Assembly (NCBI GenBank): GCA_050955105.1
Contig: JBPBQZ010000059.1
Coordinates: 1 to 49,848 of the forward strand
Source of the DNA: JBPBQZ01 sp050955105
GTDB taxonomy: Bacteria; Pseudomonadota; Gammaproteobacteria; Burkholderiales; Burkholderiaceae
Direction of reading: 5' to 3'
DNA length: 49,848 nucleotides
Positions within the stretch are counted from its first letter, which is position 1. Each line of letters begins with the position of its first letter. Shown here one piece after another: positions 16,765-26,415 of this stretch. The notes under the pieces are model-generated. The model made no database searches and was not told the origin of the DNA. It saw only the letters and a program-made list of their open reading frames with translations. The position numbers and the translations under genes were made by a program.

Positions 16765-18507
16765 GTGAAGAGTCGGGGACAAGTTTCGATTGGCGGTGCC
16801 GCGCGCGGCCACGCCCGCGTGGTTCGGCGATACCGCGGCCGCGCAGCAGGCGTTTTCGCCGTGCTGGCCCTGCCGGTTTCTGCGGCCTTCGCGCAAAGCT
16901 TCGGCGGGGGCGGCGGCAATCCGGTGGCGACCTTGCCGCAGGTCAATGCGCCCGCACCGCCACCGAAGGTGACGGTCGCGGTGCAGCAGCCGAATCCCCA
17001 ATTGCAGCAGTTGCTGGCCACGCCGGTCACGCCCAGTGCCTTCCAAATTCAAGGTATCAAGTCGATCCCGTTCGCCGAAGTAGCTGACCGCTTCAAGGCG
17101 CTGGTCGGCCATCCGACTACAGTCGGACAACTTATCGAGACGGCCAATGGCATCACCCGCATGTATCAGGATGCCGGCTATGCCTTGTCCTTCTGCTTCG
17201 TCCCCGCGCAAAGTTTCGAAAACGGCGTGGTGAAAATCACCGCGGTGGAAGGCTACGTCGGCTCGGTCACCATCAGTGGCGATGCACGCAATGTGGAAGA
17301 CAAGATCCGCGCGATCGCCGCGCATATCGTCGCCGATCGTCCGCTGAAGAAATCCACGTTCGAACGCTACATCAACGTGATGAGTCTGCTGCCCGGCACG
17401 CAGATCACGGCCAACGTCGCACCGCCCACCATGACCGACGGCGCCACCACGCTCGACCTCGCAGTCACGCGGAAACGCTTCACGGCTGGTACCGGTCTGA
17501 ATTTCAACCAACCCGGGATAGCCGGCCTGCTGTCGGCATCGGAAAACGGCCTGCTGTCGCTGGGCGAGCAATTGAGCGTCTCGGCGCTCTACCCGCCCGG
17601 CCGCGATCACCAAACGTATTACACGCTGGGCTACTCGCAACCGATCGGCAGTGACGGCCTGGTCGCCAGGCTCGATGCGTCGCACTACGATGGCCAGCCG
17701 GATACTCCCGGCTTGCCCAGCATCCTGAAGCGCACGGTCAAGCAAGATAAGGTCGGCGGGACCGTCTCGTACCCGATTTTGTTAAGCAATACGCGCAGCG
17801 TGGTAGCAGGCGTTTCCGCCTACGGCAGCTATAACGAAGACCGTTATCAGAACGTCGACACCGGCGCGGAAATAAGGTTGCGATCGCAAGTTCGCGTGCT
17901 GCAGGCGCAGATCGCCTATGCGGATACGAAGCCCACGCAAACGCAGCAAGCTACTTTCAATATTGGCCATGGCTTCAATCTACTGGGTGCCTCGACCGAC
18001 TATCAGTCGCCCGGCAACACGCCGAACCCGGCCCCGGTCGATTTGAACTTCACCCGCTTTACAGGCGCGTTTTCGCAAGCGAATAGTTGGCCTTACCAAT
18101 TCGGTACCGCCTTCAATTTTGCCGCGCAGTACAGTGCGAATACCTTGCCGACGCCTGAGCAAACCACCTTTGGCGGTCAGCGTTTCGGGCTTGGCTATGA
18201 GCCGGGCGAAGCCGGTGGTGATTCGGGATGGGGGGCGTCGTTCGAGATCAACCGCAGCTTTGCCATCAACTACACCTATTTGACTACGCTGATTCCGTAT
18301 GTGTCTTACGACATGGCGCGCGTGTACTTGCATCGCGGCACGCCGGTGCCTGCGCACTTGGCGTCGGTAGCCTTGGGTGTGCGGCTAACCGATAAGCGCT
18401 TCTATACGCTAGACCTGTCGCTCGGGCGCGCGGTCGGCGATGCGCCGGCCGAAAACAGTTCACGCAGCCCGCGCGTCAACGCGGCGTTCTCTTATCAGTT
18501 GAACTAG
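16765..18507 (+). CDS. TpsB-type (ShlB/FhaC family) outer-membrane transporter
   Basis: 580 residues from the GTG at 16765, chosen because GAGGA lies 4 bases upstream (a GTG at 16732 is in frame but lacks a site). A signal peptide ends near AAFAQ. A Pro/Gln-rich linker, a POTRA_2-like domain (FQIQGIKSIPFAEVADRFKALVGHPTT... to VEGYVGSVTISG, about 90-175), a second ShlB-type region and a C-terminal beta-barrel ending SYQLN follow. Such proteins export large TpsA exoproteins in two-partner secretion. No TpsA gene is in the window; the only candidate partner is the repeat lipoprotein upstream. The Omp85 signature (V/I)RG(Y/F) appears as FGLGY (FGGQRFGLGYEPGEAGGDSG), i.e. without the usual arginine. 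Family call good; substrate unknown. Confidence 0.85.
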   Translation: MKSRGQVSIGGAARGHARVVRRYRGRAAGVFAVLALPVSAAFAQSFGGGGGNPVATLPQVNAPAPPPKVTVAVQQPNPQLQQLLATPVTPSAFQIQGIKSIPFAEVADRFKALVGHPTTVGQLIETANGITRMYQDAGYALSFCFVPAQSFENGVVKITAVEGYVGSVTISGDARNVEDKIRAIAAHIVADRPLKKSTFERYINVMSLLPGTQITANVAPPTMTDGATTLDLAVTRKRFTAGTGLNFNQPGIAGLLSASENGLLSLGEQLSVSALYPPGRDHQTYYTLGYSQPIGSDGLVARLDASHYDGQPDTPGLPSILKRTVKQDKVGGTVSYPILLSNTRSVVAGVSAYGSYNEDRYQNVDTGAEIRLRSQVRVLQAQIAYADTKPTQTQQATFNIGHGFNLLGASTDYQSPGNTPNPAPVDLNFTRFTGAFSQANSWPYQFGTAFNFAAQYSANTLPTPEQTTFGGQRFGLGYEPGEAGGDSGWGASFEINRSFAINYTYLTTLIPYVSYDMARVYLHRGTPVPAHLASVALGVRLTDKRFYTLDLSLGRAVGDAPAENSSRSPRVNAAFSYQLN

Positions 18508-18594
18508 CGCGGAGCGGGCCGCCCCATCGTCGGCGCACCGATGGTGGCGGTTTCCGGTCGAGCGATCAGTCGCTCGCCGTGTGCGGCGCCTGGT

Positions 18595-19299
18595 TTAGGC
18601 CGCGCGCGCAGTGGGCCGTGTTGACCGCGTCGTCGCGGGAGGCGTATTGCGCCCCTTGCGAACCGCGGCTTGCTCCACTTTGGCAGCGGTAGCAGTGGTG
18701 CCATTGCGCGATTTGATCGGCATCGCGGCCACATCGCCCCCCCTGCTGGCGCTGCCCGTCTTCAGCGGCTTGGGCATCTTCGCGGCCTGCAGCGACTTCA
18801 CTGCTTTCGCCGCATCAACCGATTTGCCCGCTTGCATAGTCTTCGCGACGTTCACCGGCTTGTCCGCCTTCGCACGTTTCGACTGTCTTCCAAGCGGTGC
18901 TTGCTTCGCCGTCTTCACTTGCTTCGCTCGCCGCACCAGCTTTGCGTCAGCGGTCGCCGCGCCGTTGGCCGCCAGGCTAGACTGCCGCATCCTCGACAGC
19001 GCTACCTGATAGAACGCCTTGCCCTCGGCCGCACCAAACAGGCAAACCACCATGCGCTTGAGTACGCCCGTCTGGTGCCAATTTTTAAAGCGTCGATGGC
19101 AAGTCTGATAAGACGGATACTCGTTCGGCAGCCGTGACCACGACGCGCCGCTGAACATCACCCACAGTGCACCGTTGAGTACCTTGCGCGTGTCTTTCAT
19201 CGGACGGCCGCGCGATTCGGCGCGCGGGCGAAGCTCCGGAAGCAAGGGCATAACATTCGACCATTGCTCCTCGGTGATGTCTCGATAGACCTTCATCAT
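18595..19299 (-). CDS. DUF4096 (IS5-transposase N-terminal domain) protein with Lys/Ala-rich tail
   Basis: 234 residues, GGAGAGG directly before the ATGs. Residues 1-85 match the DUF4096 domain found at the N-terminus of IS5-family transposases (ITEEQWSNVMPLLP, RGRPMKDTRKVLNGALWVMFSGASWSRLPNEYPSYQTCHRRFKNWHQTGVL). No DDE catalytic domain follows. Instead residues about 115-234 are a basic low-complexity tail rich in Lys, Ala, Arg, Thr and Pro (repeated AK motifs), like histone H1-like bacterial tails. No terminal inverted repeats or target duplications are seen. Best reading: a domesticated DNA-binding protein, perhaps nucleoid-associated, rather than an active transposase. A related stand-alone domain is encoded at 44455. 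Confidence 0.75.
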   Translation of the reverse strand: MMKVYRDITEEQWSNVMPLLPELRPRAESRGRPMKDTRKVLNGALWVMFSGASWSRLPNEYPSYQTCHRRFKNWHQTGVLKRMVVCLFGAAEGKAFYQVALSRMRQSSLAANGAATADAKLVRRAKQVKTAKQAPLGRQSKRAKADKPVNVAKTMQAGKSVDAAKAVKSLQAAKMPKPLKTGSASRGGDVAAMPIKSRNGTTATAAKVEQAAVRKGRNTPPATTRSTRPTARAA

Positions 19300-19434
19300 C
19301 CTCTCCTTAATGCGCCGCTATCTAAAAATGACGACGGCAGGAGGAAGTTATCGGGACAAAGCCGCCGCCGATATAGGATTCGTCGGATTTCCTCCGCGTT
19401 GTCCCAAATCGGCTAGCAAAAACATCGGGGGGTT

Positions 19435-20532
19435 TCAGGCGAGCGAGGTGTCGCCAACGCGCCGCGGCGCTTCGAGATACTCACGCGACTGCATTTCGGT
19501 GATACGCGAAACGGTGCGCGAGAATTCGTGAACCATCGGTCCTTCGGGGTACAGATCATTGGGCGGCACTTCAGCCGACATCAGCAGCTTGACGCGATGG
19601 TCATAGAAAACGTCGATCATCCAGGTGAAGCGGCGCGCTTCCGACGCCATGCGTGGCGACATCTGCGGCACATTCGAGACGATCACCGTATGGAAGCGAC
19701 TGGCCAATTCGAGATAATCGTTTTGCGAACGCGGCCCGCCACACAGCGTCGCAAAATCGAACCACACCACGCCGTTGCCGCGTCGCAATGCCTTGAGTTC
19801 GCGATTCTCAATATGCAAGAGCGGGCTTTCGTCGGGTACGGCGACCAGATCACGATAGGCATGGCGCAATGCGCGGTCGGCATCGGCGCCCAGCGGACAG
19901 TGATAGGCCTGCACTTGCGACAAGGTACGATGCCGATAGTCGATGCCCGCATCCACGTTCAACACATCGAGATGTTCGTTGAGCAGATCGATAGCCGGCA
20001 GCATGCGATCGCGATGCAGGCCATCGGGATAGAGCGTGTCGGGCTTGTAATTGGAGGTCATCACGAACTGTACGCCGGCCTTGAACAGCCGATCGAGCAG
20101 TCGATAGAGAATCATCGCGTCAGCGATATCCGAAACGTGGAATTCGTCGAAGCAGATGAGTCGATATTTTTTGGCGATGCGCAAAGCCAGCGCGTCGAGC
20201 GGATCGGCCTGGCCTTTGAGCTCGTCCAATTGCCGATGCACTTCGCGCATGAACTCATGGAAGTGCAGCCGCGTTTTGCGCACGATCGGCACCACCGAGA
20301 AAAAGCTGTCCATCAGGAAGCTCTTGCCGCGCCCGACGCCGCCCCACAGATACACACCGCGCGGCGGTTCCGGATGGCTGATCAGCCGCTTCAGCGCGTT
20401 CGAACGCCGGGCCTTGTACTGCACCCAGGCGTCGAAACAGGTTTGTAGCCGGTCGACCGCGGCAAGCTGCGCGGCGTCGGACCGATAGCCCCGCGCCGCC
20501 AGCTCTCGCTCGTAGTAGTCGCGAACGTTCAT
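19435..20532 (-). CDS. zapE: Cell-division-associated ATPase ZapE (AFG1-like)
   Basis: A 365-residue AFG1-family AAA ATPase. Walker A GGVGRGKS (about 64-71), Walker B LICFDEFHVSD (about 129-139) and the sensor-like MTSNYKPD are visible. In E. coli ZapE associates with the division ring under stress; mitochondrial AFG1 acts in protein quality control. It starts 18 bases downstream of the lpdA stop, the gene order usual for Burkholderia (odhA-odhB-lpdA-zapE), so it is probably co-transcribed. Confidence 0.95.
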   Translation of the reverse strand: MNVRDYYERELAARGYRSDAAQLAAVDRLQTCFDAWVQYKARRSNALKRLISHPEPPRGVYLWGGVGRGKSFLMDSFFSVVPIVRKTRLHFHEFMREVHRQLDELKGQADPLDALALRIAKKYRLICFDEFHVSDIADAMILYRLLDRLFKAGVQFVMTSNYKPDTLYPDGLHRDRMLPAIDLLNEHLDVLNVDAGIDYRHRTLSQVQAYHCPLGADADRALRHAYRDLVAVPDESPLLHIENRELKALRRGNGVVWFDFATLCGGPRSQNDYLELASRFHTVIVSNVPQMSPRMASEARRFTWMIDVFYDHRVKLLMSAEVPPNDLYPEGPMVHEFSRTVSRITEMQSREYLEAPRRVGDTSLA

Positions 20533-20550
20533 ACAGGCGGCGCCGCCCCT

Positions 20551-21990
20551 TTACATATTCAAGGCGCGCTTGTCGACGGCGAGCGCAGCTTCACGCATCA
20601 CTTCCGACAGCGAGGGGTGCGGATGGCAACTACGGCCCACATCTTCCGACGCGGCCTTGAATTCCATCGCCAGCACGGCTTCGGCGATCAGGTCGGAGGC
20701 ATCGGCCGAAATGATGTGCACGCCGAGGATCTCGTCGGTTTCGGCATCGGCGATCATCTTGACGAAGCCTTCCGAATGGCCGATGCCCAGCGCACGCCCG
20801 TTGGCCAGGAACGGGAACTGACCGGTCTTGATCTGACGGCCTTCCTGCTTCAGTTGCTGCTCGGTCTTGCCCACCCAGGCAATTTCCGGCGACGTGTAGA
20901 TCACCCACGGCACGCAGTTGTAGTCGAGATGCGGCTTTTGACCATCGATCAACTCGGCCACCATCACGCCTTCGTCCTCGGCCTTATGCGCCAGCATTGG
21001 ACCGCGCACCACGTCGCCGATGGCGAACAGGTTCGGCAAGGCCGTGCGGCAATGATCGTCGACTTCGATAAAGCCACGCGCGTCCGGCGCCAAGCCGATG
21101 TTTTCCAACCCCAGCGCTTCGGTGTTCGGCACGCGGCCGACCGACACGATCAGGCGTTCGGCCGCGAGCGTCTTCGCAGTGCCGTCGGCCGACGCGTAGC
21201 GGATGGTCACACCAGCCGCCGTCTTGTCGACGCCGTCGATCTTCACGCCCAGTTCGAATTTCAGCCCTTGCTTGCCAAGCTGCTTGAACGCTTCCTTCGC
21301 CACGCCTTGATCGGCCGCCGCGAGGAAATCGGGCAAGGCCTCGAGCACGGTCACGTCCGCACCCAGCCGACGCCAGACCGAACCCAATTCGAGCCCGATC
21401 ACGCCCGCGCCGATCACCGCCAAGGTCTTCGGCACAGTGGCAAACGACAGCGCGCCTTCGTTGTCGGCGATGATTTCACCGTCTACCGGCGCCATCGGCA
21501 AATGACGCGCCTTCGAACCGGTGGCGATGATGACGTAGCGGCCGCTGACCGTCTGCTTGCCGCCTTCCACCGCCTCGCCCGTCACCTCGATCTGATAGCC
21601 GGCGTCCGACTTCGAGACGAAAGTACCCAGGCCCTTGAGCCAGGTGATCTTGTTCTTGCGAAACAGGAACTCGATACCCTTCGTCATCTTCGAGACGATG
21701 TCTTCCTTGCGCTTGAGCATCTTCGCAATGTCCACCGCCGCGCCACTGACGCTGATGCCATGCTCGGCCGCATGCACATTGATGTCCTCGAATTTCTCGG
21801 ACGAGGCCAGCAGCGCCTTCGACGGGATGCAGCCGACGTTCAGACAGGTGCCCCCCAGCTTCAATTCGCCGGCCGGGTTCTTCCATTTCTCGATACACGC
21901 CACGGTCTTGCCAAGCTGCGCGGCGCGAATCGCCGCGATATAGCCGCCGGGGCCGCCGCCGATCACGACGACGTCAAATTCTTGTGTCAT
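20551..21990 (-). CDS. lpdA: Dihydrolipoamide dehydrogenase (E3)
   Basis: A 479-residue flavoprotein. The N-terminal FAD motif VVIGGGPGGYIAA, the redox-active disulfide GGTCLNVGCIPSK (about 47-59), the NAD motif AVIGAGVIGLELGSVW, the second FAD motif FAIGDVVRG and the C-terminal catalytic HPHPSLSE (His-Glu pair) are all present. It reoxidises dihydrolipoyl groups of the 2-oxoglutarate dehydrogenase complex with NAD+. It starts 11 bases after odhB. Confidence 0.98.
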   Translation of the reverse strand: MTQEFDVVVIGGGPGGYIAAIRAAQLGKTVACIEKWKNPAGELKLGGTCLNVGCIPSKALLASSEKFEDINVHAAEHGISVSGAAVDIAKMLKRKEDIVSKMTKGIEFLFRKNKITWLKGLGTFVSKSDAGYQIEVTGEAVEGGKQTVSGRYVIIATGSKARHLPMAPVDGEIIADNEGALSFATVPKTLAVIGAGVIGLELGSVWRRLGADVTVLEALPDFLAAADQGVAKEAFKQLGKQGLKFELGVKIDGVDKTAAGVTIRYASADGTAKTLAAERLIVSVGRVPNTEALGLENIGLAPDARGFIEVDDHCRTALPNLFAIGDVVRGPMLAHKAEDEGVMVAELIDGQKPHLDYNCVPWVIYTSPEIAWVGKTEQQLKQEGRQIKTGQFPFLANGRALGIGHSEGFVKMIADAETDEILGVHIISADASDLIAEAVLAMEFKAASEDVGRSCHPHPSLSEVMREAALAVDKRALNM

Positions 21991-22001
21991 GGTGCTTGGC
22001 C

Positions 22002-23258
22002 TTAAACGTCGAGCAACAGGCGCGCCGGATCTTCCAGCGCATCCTTGATGGCTACCAGCGCCAGCACAGCCTCGCGACCGTCGATGATGCGATGGTCATA
22101 AGACAAGGCGAAGTAGTTCATCGGACGAATCACGATTTCGCCGTTCTCGACCACCGCGCGATCTTTGGTCGCGTGAATGCCGAGAATCGCCGATTGCGGC
22201 GGGTTGATGATCGGCGTCGACAGCATCGAACCGAACACGCCACCGTTGGAAATCGAGAAGGTGCCGCCGGTCAGTTCTTCGAGCGCCAGCTTGCCGTCTT
22301 TCGCCTTGGTGCCGTATTCCGCGATCTTCTTTTCGATTTCGACAAAGGTCAGCTGGTCGGCATCACGCAGGATCGGCACCACCAGGCCACGCGGCGAACC
22401 GACCGCGATACCGATATCGAAATAGCCGTGATAGACGATGTCGTTGCCATCGACCGACGCATTGACGACCGGGTACTTCTTGAGTGCCTGCACCACCGCC
22501 TTGACGAAGAACGACATGAAGCCGAGCCGCACGCCATGTTCCTTCTCGAAGCGGTCTTGATACTTCTTGCGCAGGTCCATCACCGGCTTCATGTTGATTT
22601 CATTGAAGGTGGTGAGGATGGCGTTGGTCTGTTGCGATTGCAGCAGGCGCTCGGCCACGCGTGCGCGCAGACGCGACATCGGCACGCGTTGTTCGGGGCG
22701 GCCTTCCAGCGACAGTTGCTCGTCGCCCAGCGCGCGTTGCGGCGCCGGCTTCGGCTGTGCGGCGGGAGCCGGTTTGGCAGCCGGTGCCGGCGCGCCCAAC
22801 ACGTCGCCCTTCGTGATACGACCACCGCGACCCGTGCCGTCGACGTCGTCGCCGCTCAGGCCCTTTTCGGCCATCAGCTTGGCGGCGCTCGGCATGGCCG
22901 GCGCGCTGCTGGAGCTGCTGCTTTGTGCAGGCGCGGCGGCCGCCGCGGCCGGTGCCGCCGCAGGCGCGGCAGCCGGTGCCGCGGGTGCCGCCGCGGCCGG
23001 TTGCGCCGCAGCCTTCGCTTCCGTGTCGATCCTGGCGATGACCTCATCGGCCGTCACGGTGTCGCCATTCGCGTGCACCAGTTCGGTCAACACGCCGGCG
23101 GACGGCGCCGGCACTTCGAGGACCACCTTGTCGGTTTCGATTTCGATCAGGATCTCGTCCTGCGCGATGCTATCGCCGACTTTCTTTTTCCATTCCAGCA
23201 TGGTCGCTTCCGCAACGGACTCGGACAGCTGGGGGACCTTCACTTCTACGATGGACAT
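22002..23258 (-). CDS. odhB: 2-oxoglutarate dehydrogenase E2, dihydrolipoamide succinyltransferase
   Basis: 418 residues from the ATG at 23258 (MSIVEVKVPQLSESV), the start typical of E2o proteins; the frame is open upstream but not E2-like. The lipoyl domain carries lipoyl-lysine 44 in EIETDKVVLEV. An Ala/Pro-rich hinge, a peripheral subunit-binding domain (MPSAAKLMAEKGLSGDDVDGTGRGGRITKGDVL), a second Ala/Pro linker and the catalytic acyltransferase domain with SYDHRIIDGREAV follow. It transfers succinyl from E1 to CoA in the TCA cycle. Confidence 0.98.
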   Translation of the reverse strand: MSIVEVKVPQLSESVAEATMLEWKKKVGDSIAQDEILIEIETDKVVLEVPAPSAGVLTELVHANGDTVTADEVIARIDTEAKAAAQPAAAAPAAPAAAPAAAPAAAAAAPAQSSSSSSAPAMPSAAKLMAEKGLSGDDVDGTGRGGRITKGDVLGAPAPAAKPAPAAQPKPAPQRALGDEQLSLEGRPEQRVPMSRLRARVAERLLQSQQTNAILTTFNEINMKPVMDLRKKYQDRFEKEHGVRLGFMSFFVKAVVQALKKYPVVNASVDGNDIVYHGYFDIGIAVGSPRGLVVPILRDADQLTFVEIEKKIAEYGTKAKDGKLALEELTGGTFSISNGGVFGSMLSTPIINPPQSAILGIHATKDRAVVENGEIVIRPMNYFALSYDHRIIDGREAVLALVAIKDALEDPARLLLDV

Positions 23259-23386
23259 AATTGGGAATTCCTGGTGGTGCGTCGCGCGGCCCGCATCGGG
23301 CAGGCCGCGGCGCAAAAACGATTACGGCCGATCATCGCCGCGCGGCGCCCCGCAGGGCCTGGCACCACGCGGCGACCGGCTGGGGA

Positions 23387-26251
23387 TCAGCGCGTTACGC
23401 GCACGACGCTTGCCGCCTTGAGTCGGCCGAAAGCCCCTTCGATCAGGGCTTTTTGTTGCTCGTAATGCTTGGCGTAGTAACCAACCGCCGGCGAAGCCGA
23501 AGCCGGACGACCGCTGTATGCCAGCTTCATGCCTTCGCGCATGCCTTCGATCAGGTGATGCTCGATGTAGAACCACGGACCTTGGTTCTGCGGCTCGTCT
23601 TGCACCCAAACGATTTCGGTGGCGTTTTCATAACGCGCCACTTCGGCGGCAAACGCCTTGTGCGGGAACGGATACAACTGCTCGACGCGGATGATGGCCG
23701 CATCGCCGCTCTTCAATTCACGACGATGCGCGATCAGGTCGTAATAGACGCGACCCGAGCAGATCACAAGGCGCTTGACCTTTTTCGCATCGATGGTCGC
23801 GTCGCGCTCAGGAATGATGGTCTGGAACGTACCCTTCGCCAGTTCATTCAAATCGCTGATCGCTTCCTTGTGCCGCAGCAGCGACTTCGGCGTGAACACA
23901 ATCAGCGGCTTGCGGAACTGCCGAATCATCTGACGGCGCAGCAGATGGAAAATCTGCGCCGGCGTGGTCGGCTGCACCACTTGCATATTGGTTTCCGCGC
24001 ATAGCTGCAGATAGCGTTCGATGCGCGCCGACGAATGCTCGGGGCCCTGCCCTTCGTAACCATGCGGCAACAGCAAGGTCAGGCCCGACACGCGACCCCA
24101 TTTCACTTCGCCGCTGGAGATGAACTGATCGATCACCACCTGCGCGCCGTTCGCGAAATCGCCGAACTGCGCTTCCCAGGCCACCAGCGTGTTCGGCTCG
24201 GCGGTCGAATAACCGTATTCGAAGCCCAGCACCGCTTCTTCCGACAGCACCGAATCGATGACTGTGAAGGTTGCCTGCTTGTCGGCGACGTTCTGCAGCG
24301 GCACGTAGGTGCCGGCGCTCCAGCGTTCGCGGTTTTGATCATGCAGCACCGCGTGACGATGGGTGAACGTGCCGCGACCCGCATCCTGCCCGGTCAGGCG
24401 CACCGGGAAACCCGACGCCACCAGCGACGCATAAGCCAGATGCTCGCCCATGCCCCAGTCGAGCGGGCTTTCGCCGCGGCCCATTGCGCGGCGGTCGTTC
24501 AGCACGCGTTCGACCAGCGGATGCACTTTGACGTCCGGAGGAATCGTCGTGATACGTTCGGCCAGCCGCTTCAATTCGGCCAGCGGTACCGCCGTGTCGG
24601 CCGCGTCGGTCCACTTGCGATTCAGGAACGGCAGCCAATCGACCGCGTACTTGCTCTTGTAGTTCGACAGCACCGGGTCGATCGTGTGATGCCCATCGTC
24701 CATCGCCTTGCGATAAGCCTTGACGAAGTTGTCGGCATCCTCGGCGGAGATCACGCCTTGCGCGACCAACTTCTCCGCATACAGCGCACGCGTACCGGCA
24801 TGCTGGCCGATCTTCTTGTACATCAACGGCTGCGTCACGGCGGGCGTGTCTTGCTCGTTGTGGCCCAGCTTGCGGAAGCAGACGATGTCGATGACCACGT
24901 CTTTGTGGAATTCGGTGCGGAAGTCGACGGCCAGTTGCACCGCGTACACCACCGCCTCCGGATCATCACCGTTTACGTGCAGCACCGGCGCTTCGATCAT
25001 CTTGACCACGTCGGAGCAATACAGCGTGGAACGTGAGTCGCGCGGATCCGAGGTGGTGAAGCCGATCTGGTTGTTGATGACTACATGCACCGTGCCGCCC
25101 GTGCCGTAGCCGCGGGTCTGCGCCAGATTCAGCGTTTCCATCACCACGCCCTGGCCGGCGAAGGCCGCATCGCCGTGTACTTGCACGGCCAGCACTTCCT
25201 TGCCCTGCGCGTCGCCGCGCCGATCCATCCGCGCCTTGGCCGAACCCTCGACCACCGGGTTGACGATTTCAAGGTGCGACGGATTGAATGCCAGCGACAA
25301 ATGCACGGGGCCGGCTTCAGTCGCGACGTCGCTCGAGAAGCCCTTGTGGTACTTGACGTCGCCGGCGGGCAGATCGTCGACGTGCTTGCCCTCGAATTCG
25401 GCGAACAGATCGGCTGGCATCTTGCCCAGCGTGTTCACGAGCACGTTCAGCCGGCCGCGGTGGGCCATGCCGATGACGATTTCCTGCACGCCGTTGGCAC
25501 GGCTGCGATGCACGAGCTCGTCCATCGCGGCGATGAAACTCTCACCACCTTCCAGCGAAAAGCGCTTTTGACCGACGTATTTGGTATGCAGAAAGCGCTC
25601 GAGGCCTTCCGCGGCGGTCAGACGACCGAGGATGTGTTTCTTTTTCTGCGCAGTGAACGAAGGCTGGGCGCGCGACGATTCGAGCCGCTCTTTCCACCAG
25701 CGCTTTTGCACCGGATCGCTCAGATACATGAACTCGGCACCGATGGTGCCGCAGTAGGTGTCGCGCAGCGCCTTGACCATCGTGCGCAGGCTGGCTTTTT
25801 CGAAACCGAAGTACAGATTGGTCGCATGGAATTCCTGATCCATGTCGGCTTCGGTGAAATCGTAGAACGCCGGCTCCAGTTCGGGAATGCTCGGGCGTTC
25901 CTGTCGCTTCAGCGGATCGAGATTGGCCCAATGCACGCCGAGAAAGCGGTAAGCATCGATCATCGCCTGCACGAAGACTTGCTTGCGTGCGGTAGCGAGT
26001 TCACGGCCGGAGGCTTTCTGCGCAAACGCATGCATGCGTGCGCGTTGTGCAAAGGATTCGACGATCGGCGCGTGCGCGATATCTTGAGTGGATGTGCCGT
26101 CAACCCCCGGTACATGCTGTAGCGCGTCGAAATAATCGCGCCACTTGTCCGTGACGGACGCCGGGTCGTTGAGGTATTCCTCGTACAGTTCTTCCACGTA
26201 CGGGGCATTGCCGCCGAACAAATATGAGTTCGACCTATATTCTTTCATCAT
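23387..26251 (-). CDS. odhA: 2-oxoglutarate dehydrogenase E1 component
   Basis: 954 residues from the ATG at 26251, preferred because AAAGGTGA lies about 8 bases upstream; a GTG at 26263 is the alternative. Features are the N-terminal E1o segment (SNSYLFGGNAPYVEELYEEYL), conserved active-site regions (GMAHRGRLNVL, SDVATEAGPVHLSLAFNPSHLE, and the ThDP/Mg region GHNEQDTPAVTQP) and the transketolase-like C-terminal half (HGYEGQGPEHSSARIERYLQL). It decarboxylates 2-oxoglutarate and reductively succinylates E2. The 128-base gap to odhB shows no convincing terminator; the genes are one operon. Confidence 0.98.
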   Translation of the reverse strand: MMKEYRSNSYLFGGNAPYVEELYEEYLNDPASVTDKWRDYFDALQHVPGVDGTSTQDIAHAPIVESFAQRARMHAFAQKASGRELATARKQVFVQAMIDAYRFLGVHWANLDPLKRQERPSIPELEPAFYDFTEADMDQEFHATNLYFGFEKASLRTMVKALRDTYCGTIGAEFMYLSDPVQKRWWKERLESSRAQPSFTAQKKKHILGRLTAAEGLERFLHTKYVGQKRFSLEGGESFIAAMDELVHRSRANGVQEIVIGMAHRGRLNVLVNTLGKMPADLFAEFEGKHVDDLPAGDVKYHKGFSSDVATEAGPVHLSLAFNPSHLEIVNPVVEGSAKARMDRRGDAQGKEVLAVQVHGDAAFAGQGVVMETLNLAQTRGYGTGGTVHVVINNQIGFTTSDPRDSRSTLYCSDVVKMIEAPVLHVNGDDPEAVVYAVQLAVDFRTEFHKDVVIDIVCFRKLGHNEQDTPAVTQPLMYKKIGQHAGTRALYAEKLVAQGVISAEDADNFVKAYRKAMDDGHHTIDPVLSNYKSKYAVDWLPFLNRKWTDAADTAVPLAELKRLAERITTIPPDVKVHPLVERVLNDRRAMGRGESPLDWGMGEHLAYASLVASGFPVRLTGQDAGRGTFTHRHAVLHDQNRERWSAGTYVPLQNVADKQATFTVIDSVLSEEAVLGFEYGYSTAEPNTLVAWEAQFGDFANGAQVVIDQFISSGEVKWGRVSGLTLLLPHGYEGQGPEHSSARIERYLQLCAETNMQVVQPTTPAQIFHLLRRQMIRQFRKPLIVFTPKSLLRHKEAISDLNELAKGTFQTIIPERDATIDAKKVKRLVICSGRVYYDLIAHRRELKSGDAAIIRVEQLYPFPHKAFAAEVARYENATEIVWVQDEPQNQGPWFYIEHHLIEGMREGMKLAYSGRPASASPAVGYYAKHYEQQKALIEGAFGRLKAASVVRVTR

Positions 26252-26415
26252 TTTGACGCTCACCTTTCTTCGAGCTTCTCGAAAATTAGCGGGTTGCTCA
26301 ACCTTCCGCTTACACGGCCTGACCGTTTGGCGGATGCGTAAATCAAGGGTGCTTCGGAAGGACTATGATTCCAAGTGCATTGCGAGCATAGCATGTTTGC
26401 CTATGCCCGCGTTTG

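Noticed and set aside
18595..19299. Interpretation as a complete insertion sequence
   Set aside because: No DDE domain, no terminal inverted repeats and no target duplication seen around the gene.
20617..23465. Long plus-strand open frames opposite lpdA and odhB
   Set aside because: Shadows of high-G+C genes whose minus-strand products are unmistakable.
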